DNA of 64,000 nucleotides from Massilia arenae (lineage in GTDB: Bacteria; Pseudomonadota; Gammaproteobacteria; Burkholderiales; Burkholderiaceae_D). Positions 18,276-25,213 of this stretch are shown one piece after another. The DNA lies in the NCBI RefSeq assembly GCF_008014745.1, contig NZ_VPFD01000015.1:186001-250000 (forward strand), written 5' to 3'. A program made the translations under genes and the position numbers. The notes under the pieces are model-generated. The model was not told where the DNA came from, did not search any database, and worked only from the letters and a program-made list of their open reading frames with translations. Each line of letters opens with the position of its first letter. Within the stretch, counting starts at the first letter, position 1.

Positions 18276-20636
18276 CTAGAACAGGGTTTGCTGCGGGCTG
18301 GTGAGATTGGCGAAGCTGTCGCCCAGGAAGGGCAGGATGGCGTCGGCCACCGGTTCGAGCTGGCGCGTGAGGTAGTGTTCGTAGTCGATGGCCCCGTGGC
18401 GGGCTTCCATCGGCTCGGGGCCGTTCAAGGTCATCACGTAGCGGATCCAGCCGCCCTTGCGGTACAGCGCGGTGCGGCCATGGCGCAGGTGGTGCTCGTC
18501 GGCCATGCGCGCCGCGCGCACGTGCGGCGGGACGTTGCGCTGGTACTCCTCCAGTGGCCGGCGCAGGCGCTTGCGGTAGACGAGGTCGTCGTCGCATTCG
18601 CCGCGCAACATGCGCGCAACCAGCTCGCGCACATAGTCTTCATAGGGCTGGCCCTTGAAGATGCGCTCATAGAGGCCCTGCTGGAAGGTCTGCGCGAGCG
18701 GCGTCCAGTCGGTGCGCACCGTCTCCAGGCCTTTATAGACCATCTCCTCGCCGCCGTCCCTGGTTGCCGCCAGGCCGGCGTAGCGCTTCTTGCTCCCTTC
18801 GTCGGAACCACGCACGGTCGGCATCAGGAAGCGGCGAAAGTGCACGTCGTACTCCAGTTCGAGCGCGCTCTCGATGCCCAGTTCGGCCTGCAGATGCGTG
18901 CGCCACCAGCCGTTGACGTGGTCGACCAGGGCCTGCCCGATGCGGCGCGCATCGTCTTCGGCATGTTCGCGCCCCAGCCAGACGAAGGTCGAATCGGTGT
19001 CGCCGTAGATCACCTGGTAGCCCTGCTCCTCGATCAGTTCGCGCGTGCGGTGCATGATGTCATGGCCGCGCATCGTGATCGACGAGGCCAGGCGCGGGTC
19101 GAAGAAGCGGCAGCCGGTGGTGCCGAGCACGCCGTAGAAGGCATTCATGATGATCTTCAGCGCCTGCGACAGCGGCGCATTGCTGTCCTTCTTTGCGGCT
19201 TCGCGGCCGGCCCAGACCTGGGTCACGATGCCGGGCAGGCAGTGCCTGGTGCGCGAAAAGCGTCCGCCGCGATAGCCCGGCACCGTGGCTTCCTCGGGCT
19301 CGCGCAAGCCCTCGACCAGGCCGAGCGGATCGATCAGGAAGGTTCGGATGATCGACGGATACAGGCTTTTGTAGTCCAGCACCAGCACCGAGTCGTAGAG
19401 GCCCGAACGCGAATCCATCACGAAGCCGCCGGGACTGTCGGCGCCGGCGACGTCGCCGATATTGGGTGATACCCGGCCCTGGCGGTGCAGCAGCGGCATG
19501 TACAGGTGCTCGAACGCCGCCACCGAACCGCCGCTGCGATCGGCCGCCAGCCCGGTCACGCTGGCGCGCTCCAGCAGGAAGGCCATCAGCTTCGTTTTAT
19601 CGAAGATGCGCGTGACCAGCTCGCAATCCTTGAGGTTATACCAGGCCAGCGCCGGCTTGTCCTCGGCGAACATGCGATCGATCTCGGCCATGCGGTCGTG
19701 CGGGTTGTCGATCGCCTTGCCTTCGCCCAGCAGGGAGCGCGACACGTTCTCGAGACTGAAGGACGGGAAGCTCCAGGTGGCCGAATGCAGGGCGTCGATG
19801 CCGTCGATGACCAGGCGGCCGGCGATGCAGATGAAGTAGTGTTCCTGCTTGCCGCCATGCTCGCGCCACTCGATCGCGCTGCCGTCGCGGCCCAGGCGCA
19901 GCGGGCGATTGAAACGGTCGGCGTGCTTTTGCAGCACCCGCATGTCGAACTGGATCAGGTTCCAGCCGATGATGGCGTCGGGGTCGTGGCGGATGAACCA
20001 CTCCTCCAGCCGGTCGAGCAGTGCGAGGCGGGTGTCGCAGTATTCGAGTTCAAAATCCCGTTCACCATCCTCTCCATTGGGTGGCCCGAGCATATAGACC
20101 TGGCGCTGGCCGCATCCTTCGAGCCCGATCGAGCGCAGCTCGCCCTGGAAGGTGGTCTCGATGTCGAGCGAGACCGTGCGGATCGCCGGCCGGTAGCCGG
20201 GTGCCGGCTTCAGGACAGCATCGACCAGCAACAGCGGATCGCCGTCGACCGGCGTGCCGCCAAAACTCACCGGCGCCGTGATGAAGCGCTCCATCAGGTA
20301 GCGTTCGGGCGGACGCACGTCACCCTCGAATACGTCGAGACCGTGCTGGCGCAGCTGCTTTTCGATGCGCATCAGCTGGCGGTATTTGCGGCAATACAGG
20401 CCGGCGACCGGCCGGTGGCGAAAATCGAGCAGATCCAGCGGCCGCAACTCCCATCCGCGCTCATCGACCAGCAACTGCTCGACGGTGGCGCGTTGCTCTT
20501 CCGGGATGAAAGCCACCGGCTTTTGTACCGGCAGGCGCAGGCGGCGCGGTCCGGCATCGGTGGCGAGCCAGAACTCGACCTCGCAGCCGGCGGCGGTGTC
20601 GCGCCAGTGGCGCGTCAGGAGAAAGCCGGTCTCCAT
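18276..20636 (-). CDS. polB: DNA polymerase II (family B)
   Basis: The 786-residue polymerase has the 3'-5' exonuclease motifs (SLDIETT near residue 157 and IIGWNLIQFD near 225). The polymerase motifs are DYKSLYPSII near 417, MNAFYGVLG near 497 and the catalytic YGDTDST near 543. PolB performs SOS-inducible translesion and restart synthesis in the cytoplasm. Length equals E. coli PolII. The start at 20636 (METGFLLTRHW) was chosen because the longer frame merely reads through the end of the upstream gene. The ATG shares one base with that gene's TGA, so the two are coupled. A LexA box was not seen. Confidence 0.93.
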   Translation of the reverse strand: METGFLLTRHWRDTAAGCEVEFWLATDAGPRRLRLPVQKPVAFIPEEQRATVEQLLVDERGWELRPLDLLDFRHRPVAGLYCRKYRQLMRIEKQLRQHGLDVFEGDVRPPERYLMERFITAPVSFGGTPVDGDPLLLVDAVLKPAPGYRPAIRTVSLDIETTFQGELRSIGLEGCGQRQVYMLGPPNGEDGERDFELEYCDTRLALLDRLEEWFIRHDPDAIIGWNLIQFDMRVLQKHADRFNRPLRLGRDGSAIEWREHGGKQEHYFICIAGRLVIDGIDALHSATWSFPSFSLENVSRSLLGEGKAIDNPHDRMAEIDRMFAEDKPALAWYNLKDCELVTRIFDKTKLMAFLLERASVTGLAADRSGGSVAAFEHLYMPLLHRQGRVSPNIGDVAGADSPGGFVMDSRSGLYDSVLVLDYKSLYPSIIRTFLIDPLGLVEGLREPEEATVPGYRGGRFSRTRHCLPGIVTQVWAGREAAKKDSNAPLSQALKIIMNAFYGVLGTTGCRFFDPRLASSITMRGHDIMHRTRELIEEQGYQVIYGDTDSTFVWLGREHAEDDARRIGQALVDHVNGWWRTHLQAELGIESALELEYDVHFRRFLMPTVRGSDEGSKKRYAGLAATRDGGEEMVYKGLETVRTDWTPLAQTFQQGLYERIFKGQPYEDYVRELVARMLRGECDDDLVYRKRLRRPLEEYQRNVPPHVRAARMADEHHLRHGRTALYRKGGWIRYVMTLNGPEPMEARHGAIDYEHYLTRQLEPVADAILPFLGDSFANLTSPQQTLF

Positions 20637-21424
20637 CAGCGGTAGCGCTGCAGCTCGGCCTCGGTGAAGCCGGCCTGGCGCCGGCCTTCGATATTGAACG
20701 GTCCCTTGAGGACGGGCGCCTTGTAGCGCACGGTCAGTTCGTCGTAGGTGGCAATCGGCTCCAGACCGCGTTCCTCGCACAGGCTGAAGTACCAGCGGTT
20801 GCCGATCTCGACGTGCCCTACTTCGTCCACCAGCAGCCGGTCGAGGATCAGGGCCGCGGCCAGGTCGCCGGCCTGGGCGATCTTCTTGCGCAGCGGCGGA
20901 ATCGCATCGAGCCCGCGCGCCTCCAGGGTGCGCGGCACCAGCGCCATGCGCGCCATGACGTCATCACTCGTCTTGGCCACCATCTCCCACAGGCTGTCGT
21001 GGCCGGGGAAGTCACCGTAGGCATAGCCGAGCGTGGCCAGGTGGGCGCTCAGCATCGTGAAGTGCAGCGCTTCTTCGTCGGCCACGCGCAGCCAGTCGAG
21101 GTAATACTGTTCCGGCATGCCATGGAAACGCCACAGCGCATCCAAAGCCAGGTTGATGGCGTTGAATTCGATGTGTGCGAGGGCGTGGACCAGCATGGCC
21201 CGGCCCTCGGGCGTGCCCATCGAGCGGCGACCGACCTGCAGCGGAGGCACCAGTTCGGGACGGACCGGCCGGCCGGGGATGCCGGCGGACGCGACGAGCG
21301 CGATGCCGGTGTCGATGCGCACGTCCCCGGCCTGGCAGGCGGCAGTCAATGCGGCGACCGCGTGGGCCTTGGTTGCGGGATCGGTTTCGAGCAGCGCGTG
21401 CAGCGCGGCGGCGCGGAGTTCCAT
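20636..21424 (-). CDS. DUF455/ferritin-like diiron-type protein
   Basis: The 262-residue helical protein belongs to the DUF455 ferritin-like group. Glu/His pairs in the pattern of a ferritin-type metal site are visible: HALAHIEFNAI near residue 83, ADEEALHF near 110 and DEVGHVEIGN near 207. It could bind a diiron centre; no enzymatic role is established. The start at 21424 is the ATG opening the conserved MELRAAAL segment. It is translationally coupled to polB, an association that may simply be a shared promoter. Confidence 0.78.
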   Translation of the reverse strand: MELRAAALHALLETDPATKAHAVAALTAACQAGDVRIDTGIALVASAGIPGRPVRPELVPPLQVGRRSMGTPEGRAMLVHALAHIEFNAINLALDALWRFHGMPEQYYLDWLRVADEEALHFTMLSAHLATLGYAYGDFPGHDSLWEMVAKTSDDVMARMALVPRTLEARGLDAIPPLRKKIAQAGDLAAALILDRLLVDEVGHVEIGNRWYFSLCEERGLEPIATYDELTVRYKAPVLKGPFNIEGRRQAGFTEAELQRYR

Positions 21425-21640
21425 CGTGTGATCTGTTCTGGCGAAAGACGGCATTTTACTCAATATTGTCCCATCCTCACTGTGCTTGCCGCGCGAGGTG
21501 GGCGGCCAGCACGGGTTTCGGCGCGACGACATGTCCATCTTTCTCACCGAGCAAGGATTCACTCCATTTTTGATTCTCGCCAATTCAAATCGCAGGTCAC
21601 ATGAAATACTGGTCGCCAGTCAATCTCTCCGACACTCAGC

Positions 21641-22042
21641 ATGCCCATCTCCCTAATTAATCAGCTCACTCGTTTGAACAGCGAGGAGCGTGTCTATCTG
21701 TTGATGTACCCTGAGAATGCCAACGTGATCAAGACCGCCGTCAAGTAGGCAGTCGACGAGACCCAACGACGATTTGGTGGAAATAATTGGAACGACGCAG
21801 GCGATGCGTTTCGCCACTGCTTCTGGTCTGCAATACTATCCAGAGACTTGGGATACATGCATGCGCTCCGATATACCACGGCGCATGAAACCTTCCCTGA
21901 AAATCCTGCTAAAGAAAAAGCAATGGACATGCATAACAACGCCATCGGCTTAAAAATTGGACGCGCAGGTGGTTCGGACCAGATACTCAGCGATCGGTGC
22001 GCTGCCGCCATGCGTTCCGGTGAACTCAAGGTCGCTCCATGA
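21641..22042 (+). pseudogene. DUF6973-like gene interrupted by a TAG codon
   Basis: Read through, the frame gives 133 residues: MPISLINQLTRLNSEERVYL, then a core with DAGDAFRHCFWSAILSRDLG, an AHE motif and MDMHNNAIGLKIG. The His/Glu/Asp/Asn pattern recalls the DUF6973 family, which I know mainly as C-terminal modules of secreted or polymorphic-toxin-like proteins; that name is from recall. TAG at 21746-21748 stops it after 35 codons, and the next possible start (TTG 21848) would lose the first half of the core. GC content is clearly below the neighbours. The stop overlaps the next lipoprotein start (ATGA). Either the gene is dead or the base is a sequencing error. Confidence 0.7.
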
Positions 22043-22431
22043 TGAGATCGACGATGCGCTTATGCTGTCCAATCCTGTTGGCAATACTCACGCTTTCCGG
22101 ATGCTGGTTGAATTCGGTTGAAGATCAAGCTAGAAAGCTTGGCCAACGAAAGTTTACTCCAGCAGCTTGGGGCTCTGCATCGCAGGTGGAGCGGGCAGAA
22201 ATGACAGCTTCCTTTCTGGATCAGTACGACACAAAGAACTTCACTCGAAAAGACATCGAAGCCTTACTTGGTACTCAAACTGGATACTACGACTACGATT
22301 CGAACATTGTCTATGTCGTCGGGCCAGACACCGTGAAGAATATGTATGGCAAGGGCTATTTGCTAATTTTCGAGGCAAATAAGAACAACGGCAAGATAGA
22401 CAAAGTTTTCTTCGATCCGGAGGTCCAATGA
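22039..22431 (+). CDS. Small BamE-like lipoprotein, copy 1
   Basis: The 130-residue protein has a lipoprotein signal (LLAILTLSGC) and a mature domain. Segments RAEMTASFLDQY, RKDIEALLGTQTGYYDYD and GKGYLLIFEA recall the SmpA/OmlA (BamE) fold. It is not BamE itself because it lacks the BAM gene context. Its ATG overlaps the stop of the DUF6973-like gene, an arrangement common for effector-immunity pairs. It is about half identical to the protein at 22791. The function is unknown; immunity is an inference. Confidence 0.75.
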   Translation: MMRSTMRLCCPILLAILTLSGCWLNSVEDQARKLGQRKFTPAAWGSASQVERAEMTASFLDQYDTKNFTRKDIEALLGTQTGYYDYDSNIVYVVGPDTVKNMYGKGYLLIFEANKNNGKIDKVFFDPEVQ

Positions 22432-22448
22432 TGCAGTTGACAGCTTTC

Positions 22449-22647
22449 ACATTTGCCTGAGCAGATGCACATACATCTTGCTGCCCCGCGGATTTTCCGG
22501 TCGGCCGACCAGGTTCAAGGTCACCTGGCCCAGGTCATCGCCCTCGCTCAGCACACACGCCGAATTTACCACCATGCTGCGGTCGACCTGCCGGAACACC
22601 TCCGGTCGAACTGCTGCAGCAAGGCCTTCAGTGGAACCTGGATCAAC
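22449..22647 (-). pseudogene. 3' fragment of a LytTR response regulator gene
   Basis: This stretch aligns base by base with the 3' end of the intact regulator gene at 23179, at roughly three-quarters identity. Reading backwards it encodes GQVTLNLVGRPENPRGSKMY, then VHLLRQM and a stop at the homologous position. A one-base deletion near 22600 breaks the frame, and similarity stops at about 22647 where DUF6973-like sequence begins. It is a relic of a segmental duplication. Confidence 0.85.
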
Positions 22648-22649
22648 GA

Positions 22650-22763
22650 GAAATGGCCACGGATCTATACAACAAGGTGATCGGCCTTAGTATTACCCCA
22701 GCGCCAGCCTCGAACCAATTATTCGGTCGACTTTATGTCTGCGCCTTGCGATCTGGCCAGTGA
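22650..22763 (+). pseudogene. 3' stump of a second DUF6973-like gene
   Basis: The frame EMATDLYNKVIGLSIT followed by NQLFGRLYVCALRSG and TGA at 22761 aligns with the C-terminus of the first copy (AMDMHNNAIGLKIG, AAAMRSG). Only about 37 codons remain, fused directly to the regulator fragment. It precedes lipoprotein copy 2 by 27 bp, reproducing the order of the first module. Confidence 0.75.
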
Positions 22764-22790
22764 AAAGTAATCAGGCCGTAAAATGTCCAG

Positions 22791-23165
22791 ATGCGAACTC
22801 CGCCGCAAATGTTATTGATTTCGATTCTACTCGCGGGCTGCTGGAACTCAGTCGAGAATCAAGCCAGCAAATTGGGAGCGCGTGAGTTCAATGCTCAGAC
22901 ATGGGCGACCGCCACAGACCTGCAGCGAGGAGAAATGACCGCATCGCTGCTGAAAAAACACGATGTAACCTCGTACCATAGAAAAGAGATTGTAGCGCTG
23001 CTGGGTGAACCAACCGGCTACTACGACTACGACACCAACCCTGCTTATTTCGTTGGACCCACTACGGTCGAAAGTATGTATGGAAAGGGTTACCTACTGG
23101 TCTTTTTGACAGACAAGAGCAATGGCGACGTCGACAGCGTGATGTTCTTCCCGGAGGTCGAGTAG
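22791..23165 (+). CDS. Small BamE-like lipoprotein, copy 2
   Basis: The 124-residue lipoprotein (ISILLAGC lipobox) is a paralogue of the 22039 protein. Shared landmarks are the W.NSVE.QA.KLG N-terminus after the lipobox, RGEMTASLLKKHD, RKEIVALLGEPTGYYDYD and GKGYLLVF. It now lacks an intact partner upstream. No clear ribosome site is seen before ATG 22791. If these are immunity proteins this is an orphan; that role is inferred. Confidence 0.72.
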   Translation: MRTPPQMLLISILLAGCWNSVENQASKLGAREFNAQTWATATDLQRGEMTASLLKKHDVTSYHRKEIVALLGEPTGYYDYDTNPAYFVGPTTVESMYGKGYLLVFLTDKSNGDVDSVMFFPEVE

Positions 23166-23178
23166 CGTCACAGCTAGC

Positions 23179-23979
23179 CTACATCTGCCTGAACAAATGC
23201 GCATACACGGGACTCACCCGCGGCTTGTCCGCCCGCCCGCGCAGGTTCAAGGTCACCTTGCCCATATCGTCACGCCCCGCACTGATCACGCACGCCATAT
23301 TCACCACCATGCTACGGCTCACCTGCCGGAACCGGTCCGGATCGAGCTGCGGCAGTAAATCCTTCAGCGGCACCCGGATCAGCGCCTCGCCGTCCGCCGT
23401 CGCCACGTTCACGTACTTGTCGACCGCCTGGAAGAACACGACGTCCGCCACCGGGATCATGCGCACCACGTTGCCGACCGCCGCCCGCACGGTGGTCAGG
23501 CGCTCGCTTGACGCTGCCGCCGGCAGCAGCGCCTGGAGCTGGCCGAGCAGCTGGCCCAGCGCGTCCGCATCCGCGACGCCCGCTGCTGGCGCATACCGCG
23601 CATCGACCAGCGCGCGCAGGCGCTCCACCGTCTTGCCCAGCCGCCCCGCGCTGACCGGCTTGAGCACGTAGTCGACCGCGGCACGCTCGAAAGCCTCGAC
23701 CGCGTAGTCGTCGAAGGCGGTCACGAACACGATGTGCGGGAACGGCTGCGGCCCCTCCCAGCGCTCGGCCAGTTCCTCGGCCGCCTCCAGCCCGGTCTGG
23801 CCCGGCATGCGGATGTCGAGGAACAGCACGTCCGGACGGAGCGCCAGCGCCTGCTCCACCGCCACGAGGCCATTCGGCGCCTTGCCCACGATGTCCAGTT
23901 CCGGCCACAATCCCTGCAAGGTCTTGGCCAGGGTAGCTGCGAGGATCGGTTCGTCTTCTGCAATCAGGGCGCGGGTCAT
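23179..23979 (-). CDS. LytTR-family response regulator
   Basis: The 266-residue regulator has an N-terminal receiver (residues 1-120; phospho-Asp in VLFLDIRMPG, Thr in FVTAFDD, Lys in YVLKPVS) and a C-terminal LytTR DNA-binding domain (about 160-266; VNMACVISAGRDDMG). LytTR proteins bind as dimers to direct repeats upstream of target genes. It overlaps its kinase gene by 4 nt (ATGA), forming an AlgR/LytR-type two-component system. Its 3' end has been duplicated at 22449. Confidence 0.92.
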   Translation of the reverse strand: MTRALIAEDEPILAATLAKTLQGLWPELDIVGKAPNGLVAVEQALALRPDVLFLDIRMPGQTGLEAAEELAERWEGPQPFPHIVFVTAFDDYAVEAFERAAVDYVLKPVSAGRLGKTVERLRALVDARYAPAAGVADADALGQLLGQLQALLPAAASSERLTTVRAAVGNVVRMIPVADVVFFQAVDKYVNVATADGEALIRVPLKDLLPQLDPDRFRQVSRSMVVNMACVISAGRDDMGKVTLNLRGRADKPRVSPVYAHLFRQM

Positions 23980-25067
23980 GCGGTGGTCTCCAGGGGAAGG
24001 GTCAGTCGGGCCAGCGTGCCTTGTGGCGAGGCTGGCGTCAGGGACATCGTCGCGCGTTCACCGTACAAGGCCTCGAGACGCTCGCGGGTAGTCGATACGC
24101 CCACCCCGCTTCCGCGCCGACTAGACACCTGCATCAGGCCCAGTCCGGTGTCGCATACCTCGATCATCAGGCTGTCGCCGGCCACGCTGGCCTTGACGAC
24201 GATCTCGCCGCCATCGACCTTTGGCTCCAGCCCGTGCACGATCGCGTTTTCCACCAGCGGTTGCAGCAACATCGTGGGCAGGCGCGCCGTCTTCAGTTCG
24301 GGCGGCAGCTCGATGCGATAGGCCAGCCGCTCACCCATGCGCACGCCCATCAGGCCCAGGTAAGCGTCCATCGCCGAGAATTCCTGCTCCAGGGTCGTGC
24401 TCTCGGCGCGCGAGACGCTCAGGGTGGCGCGCAGGTACTGGATCAGCTGGTCGAGCATCTCGCTGGCGCGGTCGGGGTCGATGGCGATCAGGCCCTGCAG
24501 GTTGGCCAGCGTATTGAACAGCATGTGCGGCTCGATCTGGGCCTGCAGCAGACGCAGTTGCGCCTGCAGGGCCTGGCGCTCGATGATCTCGGCGCGCAGC
24601 CTTGCCGCAGCATGCTCTTCCTCGATGCGGCGCAGGCGCTCGCGGTATCTCACCAGGACGACCATCATCATGGTGCCCAGCATGGTGAACAAGACCATGC
24701 TCATGCGGGCGGGCGTCGGATACTCGGCCAGCGTCGGCGTGGGGATCCCGAGCATCATACCGCCGACGCGCAAGCCCGTGAAGTGCGCCACCGGCGCCGT
24801 CGCAACGGCCAGCGCCAGGAAAGGCGCCCATTCGCGCACGCCCCAGCCGCGCCGGTCCCACCATAGCAGCCGGCCGCCGTTGACGATGGTGAAGGCAACG
24901 ATGCCGATGACGATCGACACCACCAGATTTTCGACGAAGTGCCCGGACACCAGGCCGATGAAGATCGCCAGCACGGCACTGACCGCGATCGACAGCGGCA
25001 GGTCGGCCAGCAGGCGCCGCAGGCGAGAACGCGGCGCAGGCAGGAGAGATCGGATGGGACTGGACAT
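23976..25067 (-). CDS. LytS-type sensor histidine kinase
   Basis: The 363-residue membrane kinase has four or so hydrophobic helices in residues 20-150, a coiled linker (IEEEHAAARLRAEIIERQAL), a His_kinase (PF06580) phosphoacceptor segment IEPHMLFNTLANLQ near residue 181 and a HATPase domain ending in GVGVSTTRERLEALYGE. No extracellular sensor domain is visible, so the membrane part may sense directly. It is transcribed first and coupled to the LytTR regulator. Confidence 0.9.
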   Translation of the reverse strand: MSSPIRSLLPAPRSRLRRLLADLPLSIAVSAVLAIFIGLVSGHFVENLVVSIVIGIVAFTIVNGGRLLWWDRRGWGVREWAPFLALAVATAPVAHFTGLRVGGMMLGIPTPTLAEYPTPARMSMVLFTMLGTMMMVVLVRYRERLRRIEEEHAAARLRAEIIERQALQAQLRLLQAQIEPHMLFNTLANLQGLIAIDPDRASEMLDQLIQYLRATLSVSRAESTTLEQEFSAMDAYLGLMGVRMGERLAYRIELPPELKTARLPTMLLQPLVENAIVHGLEPKVDGGEIVVKASVAGDSLMIEVCDTGLGLMQVSSRRGSGVGVSTTRERLEALYGERATMSLTPASPQGTLARLTLPLETTA

Positions 25068-25155
25068 GCTGGCTCGCTTGACTGAAAGTTAAGCCATTGT
25101 GCCCAGCAGGCGGGTGTCCGGCAAGCCGCGTTGCGACGAACCGGAGAAAGGATGG

Positions 25156-25193
25156 CGCGAAGCGGCTCCGGCGTCGACCGAAGCCGCTTCGCG
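25156..25193 (-). terminator. Hairpin between the TonB-dependent receptor and the kinase gene
   Basis: Twelve-base perfect arms CGCGAAGCGGCT and AGCCGCTTCGCG flank a 14-nt loop, 20 bp after the receptor stop codon. There is no T-run, so termination strength is uncertain. Confidence 0.55.
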
Positions 25194-25213
25194 GCGGCAC
25201 CTCGAAACGGCGC

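Noticed and set aside
18276-21424. Possible functional link between DNA polymerase II and the ferritin-like protein
   Set aside because: The one-base overlap shows coupling only; no sequence feature supports a joint biochemical role.
22453-22680. A 75-codon open frame between the two lipoprotein genes
   Set aside because: It runs antisense through the regulator fragment into the DUF6973-like stump in the wrong frame, so it is a product of the rearrangement.
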